Assembly (NCBI GenBank): GCA_029532415.1
Contig: JAQOTA010000057.1
Coordinates: 682,001 to 746,000 of the forward strand
Source: Marasmius tenuissimus
Lineage: Eukaryota > Basidiomycota > Agaricomycetes > Agaricales > Marasmiaceae
Direction of reading: 5' to 3'
DNA: 64,000 nucleotides
A program made the translations under genes and the position numbers. Of this stretch, positions 23,391 through 34,282 are shown one piece after another. Positions within the stretch are counted from its first letter, which is position 1. Each line of letters begins with the position of its first letter. Under the pieces are notes generated by a model, which worked only from the letters and a program-made list of their open reading frames with translations, was not told the DNA's origin and ran no database searches.

Positions 23391-23829
23391 CCATTCTCCG
23401 GGAGGCTTCCACCCTATATTTCTTGATGTAGTCATTATTCTACTTATGTCATTTACGAACCTCTTTGAAAAAACCGCTCGTTGAGCTAAGAAGAATGACA
23501 GTCGATTAGTGATAGTGACCCAAGGAGAACAAGGAGAATGTTTGTAAGTGACAGGTAAATATTATTGAAACAGACGCAGCCGGCGCCTTCCTGGGCACAT
23601 CTGCACCACATAGGGTGATGGATTGAGAGAGGCACAAATGGAGGAGACACGGAGGCAACATAGCGGCAAGAATGTTCGCCTACAGTTCAGAAATTCGTGA
23701 CCATGTCCTTGATCTTGACAGACCGCACCAAGGCCGAAGTGAACACTGAATTGAGGTGAATTGGAGTTGTTAGGATACGATATGAGCGCGACATTCAGTG
23801 AGTCGAGGATGAAGGAATGGTGGCGTGCT

Positions 23830-26800
23830 CAGAGGCTGGTTTGCAGTGAAATCGAGGGTCGGTTAAGTGTGAGGGACGGGAGGTCGGATAACCTGCTCTG
23901 CATAATCTCAATAGGAATAACATCCTCTGGAGCAGGTTTGGTGTCCGTTGTGGCCGCCCCGTGGGTGGGGATATGGCACCAACCGGCGTCTGACCACTTC
24001 GACGCCCGTACCTTCGCCAGCTCTCGCATTCCCGTTGCCATCAGTATGTTGTTCGAATGCACTCCCCACACCCTCCTCCCCTTCCGCCTCCTGCAGGGTA
24101 TCCTGGTCCCTCTCGTGTTCATTCTCTTCGTCATCGTCCTCATCCATCCACCTCGGCCGCTCATCCCCGTCGTAATCACCTGCCTGAAGCTTATCCCTGA
24201 TGGTCTTAACCCACCCCTCTACCTTATTCGCCTTCTCCAATACTTCAACGAGGTTGATATGCCCCTCAAGTCCCTTTAACGCATCTTCCACATCCCCAGT
24301 TCCTCATCGTCTGTCGACGAATCAACCAGTTCATTCAGTTGCCACTGCTGGATTCCCCGACCCAGCCCTTGGCCGGCATCCTCTTCACCTCCAACAGAAC
24401 TAGTAGAAGCCGTGGACGCATGCGAATGCCTCGACACGATGCCCATAGACGACACCGTCCCTCGATCATCATTAGTGACTTCCATAACTCTCCTCGTAGG
24501 AAGCCTTCTCTGGGGTCTATTCCGGTGCTGATTGGAGAAGTTAGGCGCTCCGGGCAGGCCAGGTGGAAGAGGCGGGTCATGATCGCGCCCTCCATCCTCA
24601 TTCGACGAAGTGTCCGATAATTCATCGAGCGACACAATGTCGAATTGCCAGGGAGAACGGAATGCAGGGAACATCGCAGACGATAGGGTCGCTGAAAGGG
24701 GGACGCCAAAGGAGTCGGTCGAAGACGTGCGGGCGAGTGAGACGGAGGAGGTGTGGGACGAGAGGGATACTGTGCCGTCGGGATGTCGGGGAGTGGAGGG
24801 GACTTTGGAGGAGCCAGAGTCTTCTGTGGAAGATCCTTCTTCGGAGGGTTGATCATCAGCCACTGATACGGACAGAGAAGTGGTCGGTGAAACAGGACGC
24901 TGGGTTTAATCTTGGGTATGTACCTCCACGCTGGGTACAGATGGAGGCGATTGAGTATGGGGGGCCTGTGTTTCTGCATTCTGCAACGTCGAGATCGAAG
25001 GGGCGTTCACAAGGACACCGGGGGCTTGTTGTGTTGCATGCGGAGTGGGACTCCCCAGAGTATCAGCTACCGCAAGCCTGGAGTAACTTTCCATAGAGAT
25101 TGCCGAATATCTTCGTTGTCCATTCTCCAAAGGATGGACTTAGCACCTGGACCTTCGTCGCCGGATGTGGAGGCATCGATGGCGCAAAATATCTCATATC
25201 AACCGCTTCCTCCGTTGCATGGGAACTTGTTGTTGAAAGTGATGAGGAGACTTGGGAAGTTCAAGATCATCGTACGATGGGAAGGATGACAATGTATGGT
25301 GGGTATGGAGGAGGTGGATCTGGGATGGCACCGATTGGCAGTGACTTGAGGGCATAAAGGTATCCCGGTCGGACCAAGCTGGATGTGAAGCCCCGCGGCG
25401 GTGGCAGCTATATGATCCGGTACAAAATCGAGATCGGCATCTGAATCTTCGTCTCGTTCTTTCTGCTCGCGGGTCTTCTTGAGGGCCAACGCCGCCTCAG
25501 CAAATCGTTCACCCAGAGGGTGCTCTCTACCGGGAGGTTCAGTGGCACCGGAAGTAGGGAGGGGGAAAGAAGCGGCCGACGATGGAGAGGTCAGATTTAA
25601 GCCATCTTCCTTGGCCTCCGCGGGTGACGCTTGGGACTTCTTTGGAGGTGGAGGCACCCATGCTCGTTTGCACTCTTTGGCCACCTTGCGGAGTTTCTTC
25701 ACGATGTTTTGTTGCAGTTGATCAATACGATAGCACCAAGGTAGTCAGATGAAAGAGCAAGCTCACCAATGCATCCGGATATCTCTCCAAAAATCGGGTT
25801 TTTCACGAAGTCATTCAACCAGTTAGCGAGAAGCACCCTCAGCTCTCTGTTATTCAAGAAATCCATGACGAAGAGGGTGGTGAGCCAGAACTTGGATGCG
25901 ACGAACGTCCTCAAGCGAGCGACTCGTTTCACTTCTGGACCCGTGTTCCCGTAGGCACCGTATTCCGAATCTGAAACGGCCTAACGGAAGCGACAGAGGA
26001 AAGGATGCGCCAGGTCGAGAGGGCTGATGTAGGTACGATACGTCAAGAAGAAGACCAACAACTCATCATAGTTGAACTCGCTCGTGACTTGAGCGAGCCA
26101 CTTGCCACCGGTAGTTTCTTCTTCTCCTTGCCGTCGCCTTGGCTCGTAGGTGTCGGTGCAGTCGGCGTCGGTTCTGCGCCGTGGTCTGAAATTGACTTGA
26201 TCTGGGCAACGGAATCCCATCCACACCAACACCAGCAGTCCCAGAGCCACTTCGACTTCTCGCCTCCTTCTCCCGCTTCTTCAACTCCTTCTTCACCTTT
26301 CTCTTACTCAAACTACCCCCTCTACCCCTCTCACCCCCTGGCAGGCTAGCACTCTCAGATCCACCACCCACGCTAATACTGTTTGCCCGACTCGTACTCC
26401 CAGCCACCTGACTCATGTTACTAGAACTCCTCACACTATCGTCCTCATCCCCATTATCGTGCAGCTCTCCCCAGATAACGAACCTGGGATCTTCCGTCCC
26501 GCTTGCACTCGAAGCCGAAGCCGACGCACTGCTGGGTCTCCCCCTCCGTCTCCGGCTTTCCCTCTTCGACTTTTGCTTCCAACCGGTCCAAAAGCGGTAA
26601 CCCATGATACGTCTGCAACACAGCGAATACCTCCGTTGAAAAATGTGTATGCAACGCTGTCGTCGGTAATGGTTGAACATGTACCTGTGGGGACGCGGTG
26701 GAAGCAGTAGGCGGAGTAGGTGTCTTGGGGAATTCATGGTTGACGTGTAGGTCATCAGAGACGGTTACGGATTGGCCATCCGAGTCTGAACGTGGTAGAA

Positions 26801-27900
26801 GTAGACGTGAACGTGGAGGAAGATGAGAAAATAGAGTGGCTTTGAACATGAGTCGCAGGGATTTGATGGGTCCGGCTTAGACTATTCTGATTCTGGCTCT
26901 CTTCCCTGTCCATCTTTGGCGGCTCATCCTCGTCAGGTTCCCCCATCCTGATGGCCGACGGTGGTCTCGAAGGCGTCTCGATATTGTCATCCTCGTCAAA
27001 GTCCTCCCCATCCGCGCACGCTTCCTCTCCCTCATCCACTGTACCCACTCTCCGTCGTCGAACTCGGAAGTTCAAATTCTCGGAAGAAGACCTTCGACGC
27101 GCGCCTTGTCTCTGCCGAGCGGTCATCACCGAATGTGACGAAGGCATAGCTCGTGACCTCGTGCTCATGCCTTCCTATCATAAGAAAATCGAATAATCCG
27201 ATTCCTCCTCCCCATCCTGACCCTGCCACGGAGCTTTCCCTTTCCCATCCGTCCCATCACCTTGTACCTCCCCAGTACTTGCACCATCGCCAGTAACCTA
27301 AACCTCCGGCATATCACTCTCCGAGTTCTCATCCTTCTCCTTTCCGCCCAACTCCAACCTCCCAACCCAGTCATCCCAGTCGTAAATGACGACAGCGGCT
27401 GCCCACCACTCGGAATAGGCTTATCGAAGTACGCACTCCAAAGCTCAATCTCTTCCCTCCCTTCCTCCTCCCCATCAACCGGAACACTCTCAGAAACACC
27501 ACTACCCGTAGTCGTCATATCGTCCGAATCCACGTCCACTCCGACTCCAGACCAACTCCAGCTCTTTCGTCGTCGTTCCTCAGTGCGGTTCGATGTGGGT
27601 GTTCCGATTCCGACTCCGATTCTAAATGACGGTCCTGCGTCTGGACCGAAAGGTAGTGAGGGCATGGGAGATACAGGTGGGGTGGCGTCCTGTATCCATC
27701 TCCGTACCCTCGTTAGTTATTCGAAACATTGAAGACGAGAGTGACGAAGGCGACATGTAGGACCCTCCAGCCGTCACAGCCATCGATATCGACGGAGTAG
27801 TCGACTTATCTCGATGTCTGTTCCTCCCATACGCATACACATGTCCAGCCGTCGCCAAATAACGCTCAACGAATGTAGTTTGGTGCGGCAAATTTGATCC
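23830..27900 (-). pseudogene. Lte1-like Ras guanine-exchange-factor gene, frameshifted and lacking the catalytic domain
   Basis: A chain of minus-strand frames shows the order expected for the N-terminal half of a fungal Lte1-type RasGEF. Low-complexity Ser/Pro/Glu-rich segments (24.3-24.9 and 26.5-27.7 kb) surround a RasGEF N-terminal module. This module is split between 26.1 kb (WLAQVTSEFNYDELLVFFLT, YRTYISPLDLAH) and 25.8-25.9 kb (RTFVASKFWLTTLFVMDFL, NRELRVLLANWLN), then KKLRKVAKECKRAW at 25.7 kb. An acidic region and GWVKTIRDKLQAGDYDGDE (24.2 kb) follow. The frame changes several times without good splice sites. After PAPEDVIPIEIMQSRL at about 23.9 kb, where the family would continue into the RasGEF catalytic domain, nothing related is found. 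It is inferred to be a truncated pseudogene. Confidence 0.65.
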
Positions 27901-28781
27901 GTAAAAGGGTGGCGAGGATGTGCGATCAAGGAGAATGTCTTGTGAACTAACGTGGGAGGTAGAAAGAAATCAGCTCCCCTCAACGGTGAAAATACTTTGT
28001 TGAACGCACGACTTCTCAAAGGATGGTGTAGGCGTACAATCAAGGCCATGTGATAGAGTGTTCGTATGAGAGATAGACGGAGAGGTTTACTGCCCACTTG
28101 GCGGCAAAGAACTTTTTTTCTACAAACCTTGAGATGGTAGATTATATAACATTCACGGTGAACGCACCTTTCTATTATTTAAATATCTATCGTATATCTG
28201 CAGCCATTGAGAGCATTGAAGGCCCGCTTTTTGCTGCCGCTTCATGAGTACTCACCTATCGCTCGGCACTACGCAAAAAAAATAAATGAGACACGTGTAG
28301 TGATAATACGCGTAGGAATGCTAAAAAATCGTACCACGCGAACGATTGTAGGCCTTTTTGCGGTCCCCTGTGTTCTGGGTATCATAGTTGCGACTACAAG
28401 GACGACCGCAGTTGTGTTTTGAGGTTTTCCCTCAAATTTGCTGGCTCTTGACTGTTGTATTTGCTACATTATCCCCGACCAAGTTGCGAGTATATGAAAA
28501 GAGAAGCTGAGGCATCTCATCCGCCTACAAGAGCCGGAGGACCAGTGATGGGAAGGGTATGAAGCGGTCGACTTCAAGAGGAAGAAGCATCTTTGGAGGA
28601 AGAGAATCACATTTAAACCCCTGATATACGCATAGCTGGGAAGAAGATTTATTACGCACGTTTCCTCTGTGCTTATTGTGCGTCTTGTTATGCAGCTTCC
28701 TGTCCTTTGTGCTGCAAATACCCTCCTCACAGTCAGGAAAATTGCATCTGTATGGCTGAGTGCCTAATGCTCAGCAGCAAA
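27901..28781. other. Upstream remnant and spacer, no supported gene
   Basis: Minus-strand frame 27774-28097 (107 codons) could be a 5' piece of the broken RasGEF gene. 28140-28781 has only short frames and AT-richer sequence. Confidence 0.35.
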
Positions 28782-29410
28782 TGTATAGATAACAAGATGC
28801 ACCTGAATTGAAACAAGGTTCTTTGGATTATATCCTTGGGCTCCCTGTGTTGTTGTTCCTGTTGCGAAGCTGATGTGTCGGATGCGTGAGGTGCAAAAGT
28901 ATAAGGGACTATAAGAGCGATACCTTGTATTCGATATCGGAGAATGGCATGGCATCGGAGTAGCTGAAGCATATTCAAGCTTGCAGCAGATGAAACACAT
29001 TCATCTGGTTCAAGAAACAGTCGAACAGAATCGATCTGTTTGTGAGTCCTGGTGCTGGGGTTGTAGCAGTTGGAAGCGGATTCTAACTGCGCCAGAAAAC
29101 GAAGCAAATTCGTCCTGGATTCCTGGGGCATCGAAGCAAATTCGAGTGCTAAGACCGGAGAAAAGTAGACAATGTATAGAGGCATCGATAGCAGAGAGAT
29201 GTGGTGGGGGAGATGTGGGTGTGAAGTCAAGTCGTCGTTGACGCGGTTGACTGCGTTACTTTCTACTCACGTGATATAACTTTGACAAAAAGAATTTTTT
29301 TTTGCAACAACTTCAACAAGACGCAACTTAGACGCAACTATCAAACGATTTGTCTTTTGGGCACAGTGGGGGTGTAATCCATATACTAATTAGAGCGAGA
29401 GATGACGCAG
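28782..29410. repeat. Inner inverted repeat, left arm (partner 53541-54170)
   Basis: 629 bp whose reverse complement matches 53541-54170 with only about a dozen differences noticed by eye, among them a CT insertion in the right arm and an A-run length change. Similarity is sharp at both ends: CTGCGTCATC at the inner edge, TATCTATACA at the outer edge. The arm contains an open frame (28733-29230 minus, 165 codons) that is frameshifted in the partner by the CT difference, so it is probably not a functional gene. The two arms bracket 24130 bp. Confidence 0.9.
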
Positions 29411-29583
29411 AAAGCAATCAGAGTGTACTGCATACTAAGCAAGTACGAAGTTATCGAGATCGTCGACATGTTGTTTACTAAGATCAGTCCTCATGGAACC
29501 ACCAGTACTACGATACAGAGCTAGACACAAGAAAATCTAGGTAAGCTAGGAGATACAAGAAAGTTGCACGATGGGTATATGAA

Positions 29584-31662
29584 CTAAGGCCTTGCGCGAG
29601 GCAATACAGGGGAGCGTCCAAAGCAATCAAAAAACAGCTGAACAAAATGCCGAATCAAATGTTCCTCCCAAGCCTGATGCGTAGCTTGTGGAGAGCTGAC
29701 TGGCGGTGGTGATCCAACCAGGACATCTGGCAAAGACACAGTCCATTCACCCATTAAGTCCCTCAAATGAACCAACCAATGTCTCCGCGATCCCCAATCA
29801 GAAGACGACAATCCAAGAGGTGTCAAATTGGCGTTTACCGTCGTTAGAGACAGCTCAGGGAAAACCTTGAGCAGTAGCTCTTCGTGTACGGCATCCGAGT
29901 CAGGCTCTGCAGAGTTGGCTGAGAGTCCATTACGAAGCCGGCTATCCAAGCGCAGAAGATCGCTTCGGAAATTAAGTTCACAAATCTCCCAAAGGAGGCT
30001 GCTACGCTCTCCAGTGGTTATGTTCCGCGGGGGTGCCACAAACTCGAGGTGAACCCCCTGTAAGTCGAAACATTTCCCAAGAAGGTTCTTCGCGCTAGCA
30101 AACTGAGACTGCGCATGGGTCGAGGGTTCGCCGGCTTGTACGGTTCTAGCAGTTGAGAGGGAGAGGAGGTCTCGCCAACCCTGGGTCTGCAAAGCGCTTC
30201 CCGATGTGAAAGGGGATTCCACGCGGAATTTGAACGCGGAGAGTAGGTGGGCCAGTTGTAGGTAGTAGATATCTTGCCGGCGAGGATTAGCCTTAGTGAA
30301 GAGAGAAGGGGGAGGGAAGGAATATGTGTGAAGTCGGTCTCGTTGATCGGAGAAGCGGGTAGAGTTGGGATCAATGTGGGAGTTTCCATTCTTTCATGCA
30401 GGAATAGCAGGTGGCACGTCGGGACCGGAGAGCTCTTCGAACCATGAGGCACTCACTGGTGGCCGCCCTATATGACCACAAGAGATGAATAAGAGATGAA
30501 TAAAACGGTACACTGTATCACACAATAACTTACCGATCTTTGTCACACCAGGATGACCGCCACGATTCTCCTCATGCCGTTGAATAGACGCACTGGACCT
30601 GTGACGTGAGGGACCAGCAGAGGATGGAGGTGGGGTATTCTCTCCAACCAAACGAGAGACCATATGTGTACCAAACAACGAGGCGGGAGCCACAGAATTG
30701 CCGTCGACCGAGATTGTCGAGAACGTGTAAGGGGTATATTTGGTTGCCAAAAAACGAGCACCGAATTGGTAGATAGCGAATAGTTTGAAGGGATGATCAG
30801 GCGGGCCACTGAAGACGCTTGGGAGAGATACCGTCGGTGCCACAAAGTCGGGATATGGTCGTAGACCTGTCTGGTGCAAGATGACTTGTTGGGAGAATAG
30901 AGAGATCAGCCGAATGTAGTAATTCGGGCATCGAGCGAGCCGAAACATCTCAACAACATCCAGCTGATTCGTGAAGGCACCCAGGAGCTTCACATTCAAG
31001 ACGGCACTATCGACTTGTTCCTTCCCATTCATCAACGGTTGGTAGTATTTCATATACCGAATCGCGGTTTCCAAATCAAACCACAGGCGCTGCAGGGACG
31101 TTACGGTGATGCGCATCAACAAAAGGTCAGCTCGTGAACTCGTGAGCCGATCCTTGAACGCCTTCAAGCGGGCGACACATAGGTCAACAAACTTGGTAAA
31201 ATTGGGTGAAGCCTGTGAGGTTTCAACGTAATCTCTCGCCTGTTCCACTACCCAGTTCACTGCCGTCTTGAACGACGCAAAAACCAGGGGCTTGAGTAAC
31301 CCAACTCCACTCAATGCCGAGTTTCCCACCCAATCTATGTCCTCATCGGACACATCCTTCCACATACAAAGGTATCGATGGTAAGGGTTTTCGACTTCGT
31401 CTGCAGCGGGCATGACGGGCATTATTGCGAGGTGAGGGCGTTCCGGTGAGTACATCTGCGGCCATAGCATGAAGTCATGTTCGCCAAATCTGCCGTTGGC
31501 ATCGACTTTCACAATTGAGGTGGAAGGAGGAGTAGGAATGAGGATGCTGAAATCGAAGAGAGAAGTTATGAATGTCTTTTCGTGGAGAGCCCCAATTCGA
31601 CCGTCTTCGCCGGTGAGGCGACGTTCCGTTCTACAATTCGCTTCAAGATTGAGAGAAGACAT
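29584..31662 (-). pseudogene. Large basidiomycete-specific hypothetical protein, copy 1, with an in-frame TGA
   Basis: Exon 1 (30534-31662) starts MSSLNLEANCRTERR. A 66-nt intron (GTAAGT..TAG, 30468-30533) leads to exon 2, which ends at 29584. The joined frame is 671 codons including the stop and is interrupted once, by TGA at 30394-30396 (after VPPAIPA). On the far side the same frame stays open and coding-like (SFPPPSLFTKANPRRQDIYY, LLWEICELNFRSDLLRLD). The paralogue at 43685-45799 shares the motif order: an N-terminal part, a helical middle with (L)GAFT(N/S)(Q/D)LDV(V/L)E, and a C-terminal E(L/I)CELNF-like block. I recall this as a large mushroom gene family of unknown function. No catalytic motif was recognised. 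Confidence 0.65.
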
Positions 31663-32162
31663 AGGGGAGGAGAGCTAGCAATATCAACATCAGATAAGTA
31701 GAACATGGAAGAGGTAGGGAAAACCCCACTTATTCAGTAGTTGAATGTGGTGGAGGGTCCGAGATATCCAGCGTTGACGCAAAGTCAACTGCTGCACCTG
31801 AAAACCCAAAGTTTTAGGTGCGCTGAACGGCGTAGGTGTGTATTTTGGGGCAATACGGAGCTGCTGAGTCGAGTTATAGTGCTAGAGCGAGTTAAAGCAG
31901 ATCCACCGGGGATTTTTGACGTTGGAAAGGGTTGACAAGGTGGGTGCGGTTGAAAAGGAGTGTGGGAACTTTCGCGTGTCTGACAGACCCGCGTCCAGTC
32001 AGCGCTTCGCCCCTCTCCTCCAAAAGATATTAGTCAAATATATATCCGTTGGACTTTCATTAGCTTTGAGTGTTTGTCCAGCTGAATTGGATCAGCGCAA
32101 TTCACGACTCATAGCATGGGGGAAGCAATAGCACTTATGTAGTAAAGTAATTATCGTACAGT

Positions 32163-32901
32163 TCATATACTACAAGCTGAATCTACCACGTCCACTACTG
32201 ATTCCTGAAATGGCCGTGTGACCAAGAAATCCTCGAGCTCTATAGGCCCAAACTCTGTGATCAGGTTTCTGGTCTCTGGCTGTGTTCCCTGTATCCGTCG
32301 CGAGTGTTCTGATGGGCTTCGCGTTGATTTTTCTTTGTGGGGAGCGACCGTGCGCCACAGCGTAAACACTGGTGATAGGGGCTGCCGCTGCCTGACAAGT
32401 CTTGAGAAAGAATTTGTGAGTTCAAAGGGGAGGCAATAGAACCTTCTATTACTCACACAAGACATCGCCGGGGTCGCAATAGAGGCAGAGCTTGTGCGGA
32501 GCCTTGGGCTGAAGACGAGCTCTCCTGCCAGAGATTTTCATGGTTGGCACCAGAAGTCTGGATTGTGCTGTAGTAGATCCTGCAGCATTAAGACGACTCG
32601 AGGGCTGGCGGTGCTCCCAGGAGTATTTATTGGGAGAGAACATGAGATCCTTCAGCTTGACCCGTGAGGAAGACCTTGAGGGAGGCTGAGCAGGAGATGT
32701 CGGACGGTCACTGAATGGGTTATCGAGATCATCCAGGCGACGAGCCAGCTCGTGGCGGTAGCGCTCGAAGCCCTCGAATAGAATCTTGTCGGGCTTTAGA
32801 GGTCCTTCCAGCGGAGTCTGCATATGTCGGAAATTTCTGGTCGGAATGACAGTTGTAATGTGGGGTCCTGAATCACTCTTCCACTTTTTCTCGGTGTCCA
32901 C
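32163..32901 (-). CDS. Hypothetical protein, 5' exon not resolved
   Basis: The frame 32457-32901 (from DTEKKWKSDSG to CLYCDPGDV) joins to 32163-32400 through an intron with donor GTGTGA and acceptor CAAG, leading to RQRQPLSPVFTLW and a stop. No ATG opens this frame at its 5' end and a stop lies just upstream, so at least one 5' exon is missing from the model (frames at 32905-33071 are candidates). Features are a Ser/Arg-rich middle (PPSRSSSRVKLKD) and a CLYC pair. No domain was recognised. Confidence 0.4.
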
Positions 32902-33142
32902 CTCCTAATCCGAGAGTTTGTAGCACCAAGTGGTGAGATCAAAGTCAGGTTTGTAGTTCTGTGCTTGAGTCCTGATGGCAACCGACATATCACTTGTTTG
33001 CCACCGGGGGGGGCGCATAAATCTGACAAAACAGTGAGTCTCCCACACGGGGACCGTCCCTCTTCTTTCATCTCGTCTTTTCCCCACTGGACAATCTTCC
33101 TCCCTAGCTAAGCACCTCTCCAACTTTCTAACAGGTTTCGTA

Positions 33143-33833
33143 ATGGAAAAATCAGCTCTGGATCGACTGGGACCCTTCGAATATCTTCCTCAAATGGTCC
33201 CTCACCTCTACGACTCGACGACGCGTCAAACTGACCGTCGAAAATGCTTGTGAGTCTCGCTCGAGCCACAGTCGGCAAGGTCTCACTGGTGTTACACTAG
33301 CCTCTACACTAGGAGCCCTCTCGCTCGGCAGCTCACCCATAATACCTGGGGTGTGGAGGAATTCTCGTTCACTGTAGTCGGTGTGGTTGGCGAACTGACA
33401 GAGTTCTCAGTGTAAGTCTCTCCTCCTCCTCCTCAGTCTGGCGCTTCCTCACCCCGAATCTGTAGTCAAGGACGAGTGATACCGTACGAGAAGCTCCTCG
33501 TCTTTGTGAAGACCTGCCCCGATATCGTGCCATACCTTGCAGAAGGTCGTTCCATCATCCTGCTTGACATCACATGGTTTACAAAGTAGGTGTATTCAAC
33601 ATCGGTTGAGACCTCTTCTGAGATTCAGCATACCAATTGAAAGGTCGCAAGTCAGGAAGACTGCAGACGGATTCGGTGCGTACCTTCTCATCGCCAAAAA
33701 AGACCTCGTTGTGACTATCAGTGCAGACATTCATGTCCCGCCCGATATCGCGGAGTTCTTGCGGTACATCGTCATTTACCTCAAGGACAGATTCAGTTTC
33801 CCCTTCAACACGGAGTACGAAGTTGCTTGCTAG
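33143..33833 (+). CDS. Hypothetical protein, 180 residues, four exons
   Basis: Exons 33143-33249, 33301-33411, 33466-33585 and 33629-33833 join in frame (543 nt with stop), with three GT-AG introns of 43-54 nt. The ATG gives MEKSALDRLGPFEYLPQMV. The protein is mostly soluble and strand-rich (VEEFSFTVVGVVGELTEFSV, KLLVFVKTCPDIVPYL, GAYLLIAKKDLVVTISADIH) and ends FNTEYEVAC. No known domain was recognised. Precise exon joining argues for a real, intact gene in the island. Confidence 0.65.
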
Positions 33834-34282
33834 CCCCAGGGACGTGCGGAGTTGAAGGTTCAACATTGTGTATTATTCTCAGGAAAGAAACGTGTACGGA
33901 ATAGAAAATTTGATATCAGTGTGTATTGTCTACAGCTTCTGTGATTACTAGTAGTACCAAGGAGAAAAGAACTGTATCACCTTGCCACTCTAGCCCAGAT
34001 TGTGAGAGACAAAGAAGACCTGACTTCACCACACGCCACCACAGCCATCATCGGATCAACCTGTCCAAAAAAATTATTATTTGAGCTTCTATCGTCATCA
34101 ATGGGGACCCTACGTACGCGCGCATGAGAGAGATGGGAATGAGGGATCTGTATTGAATTCGATATGTTAATGAGACTATGTAAAGACTATCAGTCCCAAT
34201 CAGAAGAACTATCGTTGATCTGCAAATTGTCCCATTGATTTTTCATACATTCTACCAAGAATGTCCTGTTGCAAAGAGGCCG
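33834..34282. other. Intergenic, nothing recognised
   Basis: No open frame of note. It presumably contains the promoter of the HMG-box gene. Confidence 0.4.

Noticed and set aside
24276..24979. Long minus-strand frames of 195 and 214 codons as separate genes
   Set aside because: They overlap in two frames, and one of them is the Ser-rich linker of the broken RasGEF-like gene. The other is its shadow.
26066..26755. 229-codon minus-strand frame as a gene
   Set aside because: Arg/Ser low-complexity reading of the same Lte1-like region. The neighbouring frame carries the RasGEF N-terminal motifs.
28733..29230. 165-codon open frame in the inner repeat arm
   Set aside because: The partner arm is nearly identical but frameshifted by a CT difference, and no domain is recognised, so the frame is not under visible constraint.
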